From Bradyrhizobium sp. AUGA SZCCT0283 (GTDB lineage: Bacteria > Pseudomonadota > Alphaproteobacteria > Rhizobiales > Xanthobacteraceae): a stretch of DNA of 64,000 nt. The stretch spans positions 434,001 through 498,000 of the forward strand of contig NZ_JAFCLU010000001.1 in NCBI RefSeq assembly GCF_018130385.1, read 5' to 3'. A program made the position numbers and the translations under genes. Positions 35,970 to 45,593 of the stretch are shown in pieces (the stretch's first letter is position 1; each line of letters starts with the position of its first letter). A model generated the notes under the pieces. It saw only the letters and a list, made by a program, of their open reading frames with translations. It did not search any database and was not told the DNA's origin.

Positions 35970-37129
35970 ACAAGGGCGTTAAACTCTCCGCCGCCGATCT
36001 GAAGGCCGCGCTCAAGCGCGAAGCGGAGACGCTCGGCTTCGACTGCATCGGCGTGACCGATCCCGACGCGATCGGCAATGCCGGCAAATATTTCCGCGAA
36101 TTCCTCGATGCCGGCGCGCATGGCGACATGGACTGGCTCGCGGCGCAACCCGAACGGCGGATGAACCCGCGCGTACTGTGGCCCGGCGTCCGCTCGATCA
36201 TCATGCTCGGCGTCAACTATGGGCCCGATGAGAATCCGCTCGCGCTTCTTGAACAACGTACGCGCGGCGCAATCTCCGCCTACGCCCAGGGCGACGACTA
36301 TCACGACGTCATCAAGAAGCGGCTAAAAACGCTGGCGCGGTGGCTGGTGGCGGCATCTGGCGATGAGGTGAAAGTATTCATCGATACCGCAGCCGTAATG
36401 GAAAAGCCGCTGGCGCAGGCCGCCGGATTGGGCTGGCAGGGCAAACACACCAACCTCGTCTCGCGCGACTTCGGCTCCTGGCTGTTTCTCGGCGCGATCT
36501 TTTCCGCATCCGAACTGCCGCGCGACGACGCCGACAGCGACCATTGCGGCTCCTGCAACGCGTGCCAGGAGATCTGCCCGACCGCGGCGTTCCCGGCGCC
36601 CTACAAGCTGGATGCGCGGCGCTGCATTTCGTACCTGACGATCGAAAACAAGGGCCCGATCCCGCGCGAGTTCCGCAAGAGCATCGGCAACCGCATTTAT
36701 GGCTGCGACGACTGTCTCGCGGTATGCCCGTGGAACAAGTTCGCGCAGGAAGGCCGCGAAGCGAAACTGGCGGCGCGGGCGGAATTGCGGGCGCCTTCGC
36801 TTGTCGAGTTGGCGCGGCTCGACGACGACGCGTTTCGCGCGCTGTTTTCGAAATCCCCGGTCAAGCGCATCGGCCGCGACCGTTTTGTCCGCAACGTGCT
36901 GATTGCGATCGGCAACGCCGGTGATGCGTCGCTGGCGCTTGAGGCCGAATGTTTGCTTGATGATGCAAGCCCGCTGGTTCGCGGCGCGGCCATATGGGCG
37001 CTGTCGCAATTGATCGAGCGGGAGAGATTTGAAGCACTGGCTGCGGTGGCGATGAACGCCGAAGCGGATGAAAGCGTGCGCGAAGAGTGGCTCCTTGGCG
37101 GTGCCACCACTGCCAGCCCCTCATCCTGA
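35918..37129 (+). CDS. queG: tRNA epoxyqueuosine(34) reductase
   Basis: Last step of queuosine synthesis: cobalamin-dependent reduction of epoxyqueuosine in tRNA. The chain has the [12 protein letters not shown] start region, the [13 protein letters not shown] segment with the catalytic aspartate, two 4Fe-4S motifs ([12 protein letters not shown] and [10 protein letters not shown]), and a C-terminal HEAT-like part. Homology begins around 35990 ([13 protein letters not shown]). The nearest ATG is at 35918 inside gst, giving 403 residues. A CTG at 35966 that overlaps the gst stop (CTGA) is a good alternative. The last codons fall inside a palindromic repeat. Confidence 0.93.
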   Translation: MAGGGAGLADLCGPRLLNKGVKLSAADLKAALKREAETLGFDCIGVTDPDAIGNAGKYFREFLDAGAHGDMDWLAAQPERRMNPRVLWPGVRSIIMLGVNYGPDENPLALLEQRTRGAISAYAQGDDYHDVIKKRLKTLARWLVAASGDEVKVFIDTAAVMEKPLAQAAGLGWQGKHTNLVSRDFGSWLFLGAIFSASELPRDDADSDHCGSCNACQEICPTAAFPAPYKLDARRCISYLTIENKGPIPREFRKSIGNRIYGCDDCLAVCPWNKFAQEGREAKLAARAELRAPSLVELARLDDDAFRALFSKSPVKRIGRDRFVRNVLIAIGNAGDASLALEAECLLDDASPLVRGAAIWALSQLIERERFEALAAVAMNAEADESVREEWLLGGATTASPSS

Positions 37130-37218
37130 GGAGCGCGCAGCGCGTCTCGAAGGATCGAGGCCACAGTCGGGCCTGCATGGTTCGAGACGGCGCTTTGCGC
37201 CTCCTCACCATGAGGAAT
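37118..37218. repeat. Intergenic inverted repeat overlapping the queG stop
   Basis: CCTCATCCTGAGGAGCGCG and its mirror (GCGCCTCCTCACCATGAGGA) enclose a GTCTCGAAGGATC/GGTTCGAGAC inner pair. The queG TGA (37127-37129) lies inside the left arm, so the repeat encodes the C-terminal Pro-Ser-Ser of QueG. Confidence 0.8.
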
Positions 37219-37273
37219 CGGCAGATCTCCCGCCCTTGATTTCACGCGACGAAATCCGCCATGGTCATCAGCC

Positions 37274-38080
37274 ATGACAAAAAATCAGCCTTTCTTCACC
37301 CACGACCGCGTCAACGACACCTTCATGCCGACGCCCGTCTCCAACGGGCCGTGGGACGCCAATTCCCTGCACGGCCGTGTCGTTGTCGGCCTGCTCGCCC
37401 ATGTGATCGAGCAGCGCCACGGCTCCGAGGCTTTCGTGCCGGCGCGCCTTACCGTCGACATGTTCCGCCTGCCCAACATCACGACGCCGATCGAGGTCAC
37501 GACAAAGCTCGTCCGTAGCGGCCTGCGCATCAAGGTAGTGGAAGCCGAGTTCTTCAGTGGCGCCACCAGCATGGCGCGCGCTTCCTGCCAGTTATTGCGC
37601 AAGACGGAAAACGCGCCGGGCAACGTCTGGTCGCCGCCGAATTGGGACGCGCCGAAGCCCGCGGACATCCCAAGGCCGACCGATCCCCGGCTCGGGATGA
37701 ACGGCAAATGGACCACGCGGCCGATCATCGGCCACATGGGCTCGCTCGGGCCGCGGCGGCTGTGGATGAGCGAGGTGCGCGAACTGGTCGAGGGCGTGCC
37801 GATGTCGCCCTTCGTCCATGTCGCCACAGGTGCGGATTTCGCCAGCCCCTTCGCCAATGCCGGCGATCAGGGGCTCGGCTACATCAACAGCGACGTCACG
37901 CTCTATCTGCACCGGCTTCCGGTGACGCCGTGGGTCGGCTTCGACGTGGTCAACCATCACGCCACCGACGGCATCGCGATCGGCGAATGCTGGCTCTATG
38001 ACGAAGAGGGCCCGATCGGGACGTCCACGGTGGCGGCGCTGGCGCAGCGTAAGCCGATGACCAACGTGCCGCCGCCGTAG
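37274..38080 (+). CDS. Acyl-CoA thioesterase family protein (TesB-like double hotdog)
   Basis: Probable cytosolic thioesterase of 268 residues made of two hotdog halves. The first has the GPWDANSLHGRVVVGLLAHVIEQ helix and ARLTVDMFRLPNI strand. The second has INSDVTLYLHRLPVTPWVGFD and a conserved Asp in NHHATDGIAIGE. This is the 4HBT_3/TesB layout. Substrate acyl chain length cannot be inferred. It begins 144 bp after queG, with a repeat between, and is followed directly by another palindrome, so it is probably its own transcript. It may equally be a lyase-like member of the fold. Confidence 0.8.
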   Translation: MTKNQPFFTHDRVNDTFMPTPVSNGPWDANSLHGRVVVGLLAHVIEQRHGSEAFVPARLTVDMFRLPNITTPIEVTTKLVRSGLRIKVVEAEFFSGATSMARASCQLLRKTENAPGNVWSPPNWDAPKPADIPRPTDPRLGMNGKWTTRPIIGHMGSLGPRRLWMSEVRELVEGVPMSPFVHVATGADFASPFANAGDQGLGYINSDVTLYLHRLPVTPWVGFDVVNHHATDGIAIGECWLYDEEGPIGTSTVAALAQRKPMTNVPPP

Positions 38081-38087
38081 CTCTCGC

Positions 38088-38205
38088 CGTCATTGCGAGC
38101 GAAGCGAAGCAATCCATCCCGCCACTGCGGAAGTCTGGATTGCTTCGTCGCGGAACCTGTCGTCGGGCGCGCATTCGCGCGACCCGTTGGCTCCTCGCAA
38201 TGACG
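38088..38205. repeat. Intergenic inverted repeat, 'CGTCATTGCGAGCGAAGCGAAG' family
   Basis: The left end CGTCATTGCGAGC and the right end CTCGCAATGACG are complements, with the inner pair GAAGCAATCCATCC and TCTGGATTGCTTC. It begins 7 bp after the thioesterase stop. It probably ends the mRNAs of both converging genes. Confidence 0.8.
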
Positions 38206-38216
38206 TGGAGAGGCCG

Positions 38217-38687
38217 TCACTCCGCCAGATGCCGCTTCATCTCCGGCCGCGCCTTCAGCGCCGCGCCCTGTTTCGCAACAATCCTGGCGATCCGCTCCGG
38301 CGCAAACTTGATGTCGACGAAGGCCGGCGCGGTGTTGGCGACCTCGTGATATTCCACGATCTTGCCGTCGCGCAGCCGCATGATGGCGACGCCCTCGAAC
38401 ATCGCGCGCGCCCCTTCCGCCTCCGGCAGCGTCGAACGGTAGCTGAAGGTGTAGCGCGCATAGAGCGTCTCGCCGTCGCTAACGGGATCGTGCATGTCCC
38501 AGCGGAAATCGGTCGCCGTGCGATAGAACCAGTCTTCGATCATGCCGGCGATTTTCGCGCGGCCTTCGAACGCGCCGTAGAACACGTCGTGATAGACGCC
38601 GTCTTCGGTGAACAGTTCCGCGAACGCCTTGCCGTTGCGCTGCTCGACGGCGTCGCAGAAGGCCCGGAGCATGGTTGACGTGTTCAT
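38217..38687 (-). CDS. Nuclear transport factor 2 (SnoaL-like) family protein
   Basis: A 156-residue protein with the NTF2-like cone fold: an N-terminal helix LRAFCDAVEQRNGKAFAELF, a YHDVFYGAFEGRAKIAGMIEDWF segment, and later strands RYTFSYRSTLP and FEGVAIMRLRDGKIVEYHE. Such proteins are small isomerases, dehydratases or ligand-binding domains, and the pocket residues do not tell which. ATG 38685-38687. An alpha/beta hydrolase lies upstream on the same strand with a 158-bp repeat-containing gap. Confidence 0.82.
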   Translation of the reverse strand: MNTSTMLRAFCDAVEQRNGKAFAELFTEDGVYHDVFYGAFEGRAKIAGMIEDWFYRTATDFRWDMHDPVSDGETLYARYTFSYRSTLPEAEGARAMFEGVAIMRLRDGKIVEYHEVANTAPAFVDIKFAPERIARIVAKQGAALKARPEMKRHLAE

Positions 38688-38703
38688 GGCGTTCTTCCCC
38701 ACA

Positions 38704-38825
38704 GTCGTCATGCCCCGCCTTGTGCGCAATTGCGCACTGGGGCGGGGCATCCAGTATTCCAGAGCGCGTGAGATAAATCGATGGGCCGCGGCGTACTGGA
38801 TCATCCGCTTTCGCGGATGATGACA
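38704..38825. repeat. Intergenic inverted repeat, degenerate 'GTCATGCCCCGCC' family
   Basis: TCGTCATGCCCCGCC with an inner TGCGCAATTGCGCA palindrome, followed by GGGGCGGGGCATCCAGTA and mirrored by the GTACTGGATCATCCGC segment and TCGCGGATGATGACA. Related to the elements at 8631 and 41939. Between the NTF2-like and hydrolase genes. Confidence 0.65.
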
Positions 38826-38845
38826 ACGAGAGAAGTGGGGCGACC

Positions 38846-39640
38846 TCACCCCATCTCCGCCACCGCGGCCACGATCCTTGCGATGTCTTGCGGGCGCGAC
38901 AGGCGGTGGTCGCCGTCCTGGATCATGGTCAGCACCACGTCCTCGGCCGGCAGCCGGTGCGCCAGCGCGAAGGCGTGCTGCCAGGGCACGTCGGGATCCT
39001 GCGCGCCCTGCAGGATGCGCACCGGGCATCCGACCTCGATGGCGCTGCCGAGCAGGAGATGGTTGCGGCCCTCCTCGATCAGCGCGCGCGTGATCGGATA
39101 GGGCGCGCCGTCGCCATATTCCGACGGCCGCATCCAGACGCCCTTGGTCCTGATCTCCTCGCGAACCTCGTCGGAGAAGGCGTTCCACATCAATTGCTCG
39201 GTGAAATCGGGCGCCGGCGCGATCAGCACCAGCCCGGCGAGGGTCGCCTCCTTCGCATCGCGGTTGGCGATGGCGCGCGCCAGCAATAGCGCCATCCAGC
39301 CGCCCATCGACGAGCCGATCACGACCTGCGGCCCCCGGCAGAACTGCTCGAACACGGCGACGGCCTCTTCCAGCCAGCGCCCGATGGTGCCGTCGATGAA
39401 AGCGCCGCCCGATTCGCCATGGCCGGAATAATCGAACCTGATGCAGGCGCGGCCATGTTCCGCGGCCCAGGCATCCAGCGCCAGCGCCTTGGTGCCCCGC
39501 ATGTCGGAATTGAAGCCGCCGAGCCAGAACAGCCCGGGCCCGCTGCCGGCACGGGCCCGCACGGCAATCCTGCGGCGGCCACTGCCCTCCCCCACCTCGA
39601 TAAAGGTCGGTTCCTGGTCGATTGTTGCTGAATTGGTCAT
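38846..39640 (-). CDS. Alpha/beta hydrolase, ABHD10-like
   Basis: Serine hydrolase of 264 residues. The nucleophile is Ser111 in GSSMGG, and the acid and base lie in GAQDPDVPW and DGDHRLS near the C-terminus. The oxyanion strand reads LFWLGGFNSDMRGTKA, a form seen in ABHD10-type palmitoyl-thioesterase-like enzymes of bacteria. No signal peptide, so it is cytosolic. It is divergent from infC, and the 221-bp gap contains the infC promoter. Substrate unknown. Confidence 0.85.
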   Translation of the reverse strand: MTNSATIDQEPTFIEVGEGSGRRRIAVRARAGSGPGLFWLGGFNSDMRGTKALALDAWAAEHGRACIRFDYSGHGESGGAFIDGTIGRWLEEAVAVFEQFCRGPQVVIGSSMGGWMALLLARAIANRDAKEATLAGLVLIAPAPDFTEQLMWNAFSDEVREEIRTKGVWMRPSEYGDGAPYPITRALIEEGRNHLLLGSAIEVGCPVRILQGAQDPDVPWQHAFALAHRLPAEDVVLTMIQDGDHRLSRPQDIARIVAAVAEMG

Positions 39641-39861
39641 GGATCGGTCACTCCCGCCCGCTGCTTTGTCCGCGAGCGCGCTTCATCGGTCAAGCGCGGT
39701 GGCCAGCGCTTGCAGATCAGGCCGCCACGCTATATTTGGCGGACGTGACCGAAATGCCTCGCATTTGACGGTTTTCGGGCGCAGACGGCGAGTTCGCTTG
39801 CTGTTATCAGCGTATTGCTTCAAACTACGGCCCTTCCTTTCACAACTTTGGAGAGTTACCC

Positions 39862-40401
39862 ATTCGCCGTCCCAACAGAGCCCCGCCCGCTGCAACCAAA
39901 GACGGGCCGCGCACCAATGATGAAATCCGCAACGCACAGATCCAGTTGATCGATCAGACCGGCCTCAACCACGGGACGGTCGAGACCGTGGTCGCCATCA
40001 AGATGGCCCTCGAGGCGGGCATGGATCTTGTCGAGATTTCGCCGAACAACAATCCTCCCGTTTGCAAGATTATGGACTACGGGAAGTTCAAGTATTCGGC
40101 ACAGAAGAAAGCCGCCGAGGCCCGCAAGAAGCAGAAGATCGTCGAGATCAAGGAGATCAAGCTGCGGCCGATGATCGACGATCACGACTACGACGTGAAG
40201 ATGCGCGCGATGCAGCGGTTCTTCGAGGAAGGCGACAAGGTCAAGATCACCTTGCGCTACCGTGGGCGCGAAATGGCGCACCAGGAGATCGGCACCAAGC
40301 TTCTCGACAAGGTCAAGGCCGATGTCGCCGAATTCGCCAAGGTCGAGCAGGACGCGCGTTTCGAAGGCCGCCAGGTCGTGATGGTACTGGCGCCGCGCTG
40401 A
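39862..40401 (+). CDS. infC: Translation initiation factor IF-3, AUU start
   Basis: Binds 30S subunits, checks the start codon and keeps subunits apart. The 179-residue chain has the N-terminal domain ([15 protein letters not shown], then [12 protein letters not shown]), the lysine-rich linker ([11 protein letters not shown]) and the C-terminal domain ([32 protein letters not shown]). Homology begins before any ATG, GTG or TTG. An ATT at 39862-39864 lies in frame with GGAGA seven bases upstream, so it is the rare AUU start used for autoregulation in other bacteria. A terminator hairpin follows; infC is separated from rpmI-rplT by another gene. Confidence 0.95.
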   Translation: MRRPNRAPPAATKDGPRTNDEIRNAQIQLIDQTGLNHGTVETVVAIKMALEAGMDLVEISPNNNPPVCKIMDYGKFKYSAQKKAAEARKKQKIVEIKEIKLRPMIDDHDYDVKMRAMQRFFEEGDKVKITLRYRGREMAHQEIGTKLLDKVKADVAEFAKVEQDARFEGRQVVMVLAPR

Positions 40402-40421
40402 TTTGAAATACAGAGATTAAC

Positions 40422-40457
40422 AGCGGCCCGTCGAACATCCGGCGGGCCGCTTTCGTT
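40422..40457 (+). terminator. Terminator of infC
   Basis: AGCGGCCCG and CGGGCCGCT form a nine-pair stem (40422-40430 with 40443-40451), followed by TTCGTTT. Located 21 bp after the infC stop. Confidence 0.8.
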
Positions 40458-40460
40458 TCA

Positions 40461-40550
40461 CGTAGCCCGAATGGAGCGAAGCGTAATCCGGGATAGGTCG
40501 ATGCACGGATACGCCGGCCCCGGATTTCGCTGCGCTACATCCGGGCTACG
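40461..40550. repeat. Intergenic inverted repeat, 'CGTAGCCCGAATGGAGCG' family
   Basis: The left end CGTAGCCCGAATGGAGCGAA and the right end TTCGCTGCGCTACATCCGGGCTACG are mirrored imperfectly. The same family as 271-357, near the end of a leftward gene. Confidence 0.75.
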
Positions 40551-40566
40551 GGCTCCTGCTACGCGC

Positions 40567-40998
40567 TTAACCCCGCGTAGCCTGCCAGGTACCGCTACAG
40601 TAATCGCCGGTGATGATGCCGCGCCACGAGCCCGCGCCGTAGCTGCCCGCAAGCCGGCCGCCGCCGCTGGCGCGGGATGCGCCGACCGAAACCCTGACCG
40701 CAACCACACCGGCGCGACTGACCGATCCCGAAACCCTGCCGCCGCCGGCCGATGAAACCCGGCTGCCGATGACAGTGAAGGGAACGCTGTAGCCTGAACT
40801 GCAATTGCCCCGCGTGGTGGCGAAAACCACGTTCCAGATGCCGTCATAGGCTCGGATTGCCCTGGCTCCCCTCGGCGCGGCTTCGGCGGTGACCGGGGCC
40901 GCCATGACGGCCAGAGCGGCGAAAACGGGAAGCCAGCGCGCGGCGCGAAGGCGGGCAGAAGTGCCAAAACCGGCAATCGATCGCTGAAAATGGGCCAT
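40567..40998 (-). CDS. Secreted hypothetical protein with Gly/Ser-rich repeats
   Basis: A 143-residue protein with an N-terminal signal peptide (ARWLPVFAALAVMAAPVTAEA). The mature part reads as short beta strands: YDGIWNVVFATTRGNCSSGYSVPFTVIG, then SGSVSRAGVVAVRVSVG, GGGRLAGSYGAGSWRG and DYCSGTWQA. Two cysteines could form a disulphide. The pattern resembles small secreted lipocalin- or calycin-like domains common in bradyrhizobia, but I cannot name it. ATG 40998 has AGGA four bases upstream. The gene lies between infC and rpmI, breaking the usual operon. Confidence 0.7.
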   Translation of the reverse strand: MAHFQRSIAGFGTSARLRAARWLPVFAALAVMAAPVTAEAAPRGARAIRAYDGIWNVVFATTRGNCSSGYSVPFTVIGSRVSSAGGGRVSGSVSRAGVVAVRVSVGASRASGGGRLAGSYGAGSWRGIITGDYCSGTWQATRG

Positions 40999-41160
40999 TG
41001 TTCCTGCTCCGAACCGAAGCGTTAATGACATCACCGGGTAGGTAGCAGCACGGCCTTGCGCGGTTCATCATTGCCAATTGGCGCTTCCTCTGCCATAAGC
41101 CCGACCTTCATCGCCCGGCTGATCAAGGGCTGCCGTGTCGATGTCCGTGCGGGTTATCTC

Positions 41161-41240
41161 GGTTTTGGGAAAAACCTGAGCACTTTCAACGCTCTAACGA
41201 GCATTTTAAGCCGCAAAAGCGCCCCTCGGGCGCGTTTTTC
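41161..41240 (+). promoter_or_regulatory. rpmI leader with terminator-type hairpin
   Basis: A GGTTTT/AAAACC hairpin (41161-41176) is followed by GCGCCC-CTC-GGGCGC plus five T (41219-41239). The second hairpin lies 22 bp before the rpmI ATG. It could be an attenuator controlled by L20 or L35. No infC read-through would reach rpmI. Confidence 0.65.
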
Positions 41241-41261
41241 TGTGGCCGACAGGAGAGCCAA

Positions 41262-41462
41262 ATGCCCAAGCTGAAGACCAAGTCAGGCGCTAAAAAGCGC
41301 TTCAAGGTGACTGCCACCGGCAAAGTGATGCACGCCCAGCGCGGCAAGCGCCACGGCATGATCAAGCGGACGAAGAAGCAGATTCGTCAGCTCCGCGGCA
41401 CCCGCGTGCTGTTCAAGACCGACGGCGACAACGTCAAGAAGTACTTCTTGCCGAACGCCTGA
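41262..41462 (+). CDS. rpmI: 50S ribosomal protein L35
   Basis: Small basic ribosomal protein of 66 residues, typical length. It starts [21 protein letters not shown], with [23 protein letters not shown] in the centre and ends YFLPNA. AGGAG precedes the ATG by six bases. It is followed 78 bp later by rplT, keeping the rpmI-rplT pair. Regulation is probably by its leader structure just upstream. Confidence 0.98.
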   Translation: MPKLKTKSGAKKRFKVTATGKVMHAQRGKRHGMIKRTKKQIRQLRGTRVLFKTDGDNVKKYFLPNA

Positions 41463-41540
41463 TCGCGCTCGCATTCACGCTCCAGCCGGCCGCGCACGCG
41501 CGGCGTTCCATCACCGATTTGAAATTCAAGGATAGCAGTC

Positions 41541-41900
41541 ATGTCTCGCGTCAAACGCGGTGTGACCTCTCACGCCAGACACAAGAAAGTCTACAAGGCC
41601 GCCAAGGGTTTCCGCGGCCGCCGCAAGAACACCATCCGCGCGGCGAAAGCCGCCGTTGAGAAGGCCGGGCAATATGCCTTCCGCGACCGCAAGCGCAAGA
41701 AGCGCACGTTCCGCGCGCTCTGGATCCAGCGCATCAATGCCGCGGTACGTCCGTTCGGCATGACCTACAGCGTCTTTATCAACGGCCTCGCCAAGTCGGG
41801 CATCACAGTAGACCGCAAGGTGCTGTCGGATCTCGCCATCACCGAGCCGGCGGCGTTCCAGGCGATCGCCGAGAAGGCCAAGGCCGCACTGGCGGCGTAA
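41541..41900 (+). CDS. rplT: 50S ribosomal protein L20
   Basis: Assembly-initiator protein of the large subunit, 119 residues. The N-terminal extension [29 protein letters not shown] is basic and threads into 23S rRNA, and the globular C-terminal part is [20 protein letters not shown]20 can also repress rpmI-rplT translation in other bacteria. It follows rpmI and precedes pheS, with a repeat element between, so pheST probably has separate transcription. Confidence 0.98.
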   Translation: MSRVKRGVTSHARHKKVYKAAKGFRGRRKNTIRAAKAAVEKAGQYAFRDRKRKKRTFRALWIQRINAAVRPFGMTYSVFINGLAKSGITVDRKVLSDLAITEPAAFQAIAEKAKAALAA

Positions 41901-41938
41901 GCCGTCGCCCCTCGACCCTTCTGCGAAGTTCTCGAGGG

Positions 41939-42057
41939 CGTCATGGCCGGGCAAGAGCGCGAAGCGCGTCTTCGCACTAGATGTCCCGGCCATCCACGCC
42001 TTCATTCTCGCGAACGCTGTAAGACGTGGATGCCCGGGACAAGCCCGGGCATGACGG
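41939..42057. repeat. Intergenic inverted repeat, 'GTCATGGCCGGG' family, copy 2
   Basis: CGTCATGGCCGGGCAAG... and ...AAGCCCGGGCATGACGG form long mirrored ends, with inner TGTCCCGGCCATCCACG and GTGGATGCCCGGGACA also complementary. It sits between rplT and pheS. Confidence 0.8.
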
Positions 42058-42099
42058 GCTAGGAGCATCGGCTTTAGCATCCTAGTCAAAAGGATCGCC

Positions 42100-43182
42100 A
42101 TGACCGACCTCGCTCAACTCGAATCCCAAATCCTTGGCGATATCGCCGCTGCCGGCGACGAAGCAGCCCTTGAAGCCGTGCGCGTGGCAGCCCTCGGCAA
42201 GAAGGGCTCGATCTCCGCATTGCTCGCCACGCTCGGCAAGATGTCACCGGACGAGCGGAAGACGCAGGGCGCCGCGATCAATCTCGCCAAAGACAAGGTG
42301 ACCCAGGCGCTTTCCGCGCGCCGCGACATCCTGAAATCGGCGGCGCTCGATGCCCGGCTTGCTTCCGAGACCATCGACGTCACGCTGCCGCTGCGCGAGG
42401 CGCCCGCGGAAGCCGGCCGCATCCATCCCCTGAGCCAGGTCTTCGAGGAGGTCAACACGATCTTCGCCGATATGGGATTCTCGATCGCCGAAGGTCCCGA
42501 TATCGAGACCGACGATTATAACTTCACAAAACTGAATTTCCCCGAGGGCCATCCGGCGCGGGAGATGCACGACACGTTTTTCTTCAATCCGAAGGAAGAT
42601 GGTTCGCGCATGCTGTTGCGCACGCATACGTCGCCGGTGCAGGTGCGCACGATGTTGTCGCAGAAACCGCCGATCCGCGTCGTCTGCCCGGGCCGTACCT
42701 ATCGCATCGATTCGGACGCAACCCATACGCCGCAGTTCCACCAGGTCGAGGGCCTCGTCATCGACAAGGGCTCGCATCTCGGCCATCTCAAATGGATTTT
42801 GCACGAGTTCTGCAAGGCGTTCTTCGAGGTCGACCACATCAACATGCGGTTCCGGCCGTCGTTCTTCCCGTTCACCGAGCCCTCGCTCGAGGTCGACATC
42901 CAGTGCCGGCGCGACAAGGGCGAGATTCGTTTCGGCGAAGGCGAGGATTGGCTGGAGATTCTCGGCTGCGGCATGGTGCATCCGAACGTGCTGCGCGCCT
43001 GCGGCATCGATCCTGATGTCTATCAGGGCTTCGCCTGGGGCATGGGCATCGACCGCATCGCGATGCTGAAATACGGCATCGCTGATTTGCGCCAGTTGTT
43101 CGACAGCGACGTGCGCTGGCTCAATCATTACGGCTTCAAGCCGCTCGATGTCCCGACGCTGGCGGGAGGGCTGAGCTCGTGA
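42100..43182 (+). CDS. pheS: Phenylalanine-tRNA ligase subunit alpha
   Basis: Catalytic subunit of the heterotetrameric enzyme that charges tRNA-Phe. The 360 residues have an N-terminal coiled coil (1-90, [21 protein letters not shown]) that contacts tRNA. The class II synthetase core follows: [19 protein letters not shown], the MHDTFFF motif, motif 2 around [24 protein letters not shown] and motif 3 [14 protein letters not shown]. The stop overlaps the pheT start (GTGA). Confidence 0.98.
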   Translation: MTDLAQLESQILGDIAAAGDEAALEAVRVAALGKKGSISALLATLGKMSPDERKTQGAAINLAKDKVTQALSARRDILKSAALDARLASETIDVTLPLREAPAEAGRIHPLSQVFEEVNTIFADMGFSIAEGPDIETDDYNFTKLNFPEGHPAREMHDTFFFNPKEDGSRMLLRTHTSPVQVRTMLSQKPPIRVVCPGRTYRIDSDATHTPQFHQVEGLVIDKGSHLGHLKWILHEFCKAFFEVDHINMRFRPSFFPFTEPSLEVDIQCRRDKGEIRFGEGEDWLEILGCGMVHPNVLRACGIDPDVYQGFAWGMGIDRIAMLKYGIADLRQLFDSDVRWLNHYGFKPLDVPTLAGGLSS

Positions 43183-45587
43183 AGTTTACCCTCTCCTGGC
43201 TGAAGGAACATCTCGACACCGACGAGCCGCTGGAAAAGCTTGCCGACAGGCTCACCATGATCGGGCTCGAGGTCGAGAACATCGAGGACAAGGCGAAGGC
43301 CTTGGCGCCGTTTTCGATCGCGCGGGTGATCTCGGCTGAGCAGCATCCGAATGCGGACCGCCTGCGGGTGTGCATGGTCGATACCGGCGACGGCGGCGCA
43401 CCGGTGCAGGTGGTGTGCGGGGCGCCGAATGCGCGCGCTGGCCTCGTCAGCGTGTTCTCAGCCCCCGGCACCTTCATTCCCGGCAAGAACATCACGCTCG
43501 GCATCGGCACCATCAGAGGCGTCGAGAGCCGCGGCATGCTGTGCTCGGCGGCCGAGCTCGAGATCTCCGAAGACCATGACGGCATCATGGAGCTGCCGGC
43601 CGATGCGCCGATCGGCAAGGGCTATGCCGAATGGGCAGGCCTCGGCGATCCCGTGCTCGAAATCAATTTGACGCCGAACCGCCAGGACTGCACCGGCGTG
43701 CACGGCATCGCGCGCGATCTCTCCGCCGCCGACATGGGCAAGTTCAGGGATCCCGCCATCAAGCCGATCAAGGGCGAATTCCCCTGCCCGGTGAAGGTGA
43801 CGGTGGAAGACGCCACGCTGTGTCCGGGCTTCGCGCTGCGGCTGGTGCGCGGCGTCAGGAACGGCCCCTCCCCGGAATGGCTGCAGAAGCGGCTGACCTC
43901 GATCGGGCTGCGGCCGATCAACGCGCTGGTCGACATCACCAACTTCATGACCTACGACCGCGCCCGGCCGCTCCATGTGTTCGACGCCAGGAAGGTGAAC
44001 GGCAATCTCACTGTGCGCCGCGCCAAAGACGGCGAAAGCCTGCTGGCGCTCGACGGCCGCACCTACGCGCTTGATCCCTCGATCTGCGTGATCGCGGACG
44101 AGCACGGCGTCGAATCGCTTGCCGGCATTATGGGCGGCGAGACGTCCGGCTGCGACGAGAATACCACTGATGTGCTGGTCGAATCGGCGCTGTGGAACGA
44201 GATCAACATCGCGCAGACCGGCCGCAAGCTCGGCATCAATTCCGACGCACGCTATCGCTTCGAGCGCGGCGTCGATCCGGCCTTCATGGTGCCGGGGCTT
44301 GAGCTCGCGACCAAACTCGTCATGGAGATGTGCGGCGGCACGCCATCAGAGAATTTCGTCGTCGGCGACGCCTTCGGCGAAGATCGCGTGATCGATTTTC
44401 CGCTGGCCGAGGTCAAGCGCCTCGCCGGGATCGACGTGCCGCTGGCGGAAGCGCGACGCATCTTGACTCATCTCGGCTTCATGGTGGCCGGCAGCGGCCC
44501 TGTCGTGAAGGTGGCGGTACCGTCCTGGCGCACCGATGTGCATGGCAAGGCCGACCTCGTCGAGGAGATCGTGCGCATCGTCGGCGTCGACAAGGTGCCG
44601 ATGACGCCGTTCGAGCGCGGCGACGAAGCCCGCAAGCCGGTCCTGACCACGATCCAGCTCCGCACCCGCCGCGCCAAGCGCGCGCTGGCTGCGCGCGGCA
44701 TGGTGGAAGCGGTGACGTGGTCGTTCATCTCAAAGCCGCATGCCGAATTGTTCGGCGGCGGACAGGCCGAACTCGCGCTCGCCAACCCGATTGCCTCCGA
44801 CCTCTCGGACATGCGGCCAAGCCTGCTGCCGGGCCTCGTCGCCGCGGCGCAGGCCAACGCCAATCGCGGTTATCAGGACGTCGCGCTGTTCGAAGTCGGC
44901 CAGATCTTCAAGGGCGATGGACCTGAGAGCCAGTTCGTCGCGGCCTCAGGCGTGCGCCGCGGCTTTGCCTCCGCGAAAGGGATGGGCCGGCACTGGTCGG
45001 GCTCTGCCATGACCGATGCGCTCGATGCCAAGGCGGACGCGTTCACCGTGCTCGCGGCCGCCGGCGCGCCGATGCAGGCGCTGCAGATCGTGCCGGGCGG
45101 CGCGAGCTGGCTGCATCCCGGGCGCTCCGGCACCATCCAGATCGGCCCGCAGAACGTGCTGGGCTATTTCGGTGAGTTGCACCCGCGCGCGCTGGAAGCG
45201 CTCGGCGCCGACGGCCCCTTGATCGCGTTCGAAGTCGTCCTCGACCGCATTCCCGACGCCAAGAAGAAATCGACCCGGGCCAAGCCCGTGCTCGACCTCT
45301 CCGCGTTCCAGCCGGTGTCGCGCGACTTTGCCTTCATCGTCGATCGCGGCGTGAAGGCCGGCGACATCGTGCGATCGGCGCAAGGCGCGGACAAGAAGCT
45401 GATCACGGATGTGACCGTGTTCGACGTCTACGAAGGCAAGGGCATCGATCCAGCCAGGAAGTCGATCGCAATTGCCGTGACGATCCAGCCGCGCGAGAAG
45501 ACCCTGACCGACCAGGAGATCGACGCGGTAGCGGCAAAGATCGTGGCCGAGGTGACGAAGAAGACCGGCGGCACGCTGCGAGCGTGA
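43179..45587 (+). CDS. pheT: Phenylalanine-tRNA ligase subunit beta
   Basis: Beta subunit of 802 residues with tRNA-binding and editing domains. In order: [19 protein letters not shown], an EMAP-II-like OB domain (about 40-150), the B3/B4 editing region ([18 protein letters not shown]...[11 protein letters not shown]), the B5 domain, the inactive synthetase core, and the C-terminal ferredoxin-like anticodon-binding domain ([15 protein letters not shown]). The GTG start (43179-43181) overlaps the pheS stop. The TauE-like gene begins seven bases after the stop, so it may share the transcript. Confidence 0.98.
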   Translation: MKFTLSWLKEHLDTDEPLEKLADRLTMIGLEVENIEDKAKALAPFSIARVISAEQHPNADRLRVCMVDTGDGGAPVQVVCGAPNARAGLVSVFSAPGTFIPGKNITLGIGTIRGVESRGMLCSAAELEISEDHDGIMELPADAPIGKGYAEWAGLGDPVLEINLTPNRQDCTGVHGIARDLSAADMGKFRDPAIKPIKGEFPCPVKVTVEDATLCPGFALRLVRGVRNGPSPEWLQKRLTSIGLRPINALVDITNFMTYDRARPLHVFDARKVNGNLTVRRAKDGESLLALDGRTYALDPSICVIADEHGVESLAGIMGGETSGCDENTTDVLVESALWNEINIAQTGRKLGINSDARYRFERGVDPAFMVPGLELATKLVMEMCGGTPSENFVVGDAFGEDRVIDFPLAEVKRLAGIDVPLAEARRILTHLGFMVAGSGPVVKVAVPSWRTDVHGKADLVEEIVRIVGVDKVPMTPFERGDEARKPVLTTIQLRTRRAKRALAARGMVEAVTWSFISKPHAELFGGGQAELALANPIASDLSDMRPSLLPGLVAAAQANANRGYQDVALFEVGQIFKGDGPESQFVAASGVRRGFASAKGMGRHWSGSAMTDALDAKADAFTVLAAAGAPMQALQIVPGGASWLHPGRSGTIQIGPQNVLGYFGELHPRALEALGADGPLIAFEVVLDRIPDAKKKSTRAKPVLDLSAFQPVSRDFAFIVDRGVKAGDIVRSAQGADKKLITDVTVFDVYEGKGIDPARKSIAIAVTIQPREKTLTDQEIDAVAAKIVAEVTKKTGGTLRA

Positions 45588-45593
45588 TGCCGC

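Noticed and set aside
38217..39188. Long form (323 codons) of the NTF2-like gene
   Set aside because: The first half would read through a repeat and antisense of the hydrolase; homology starts at the ATG at 38687.
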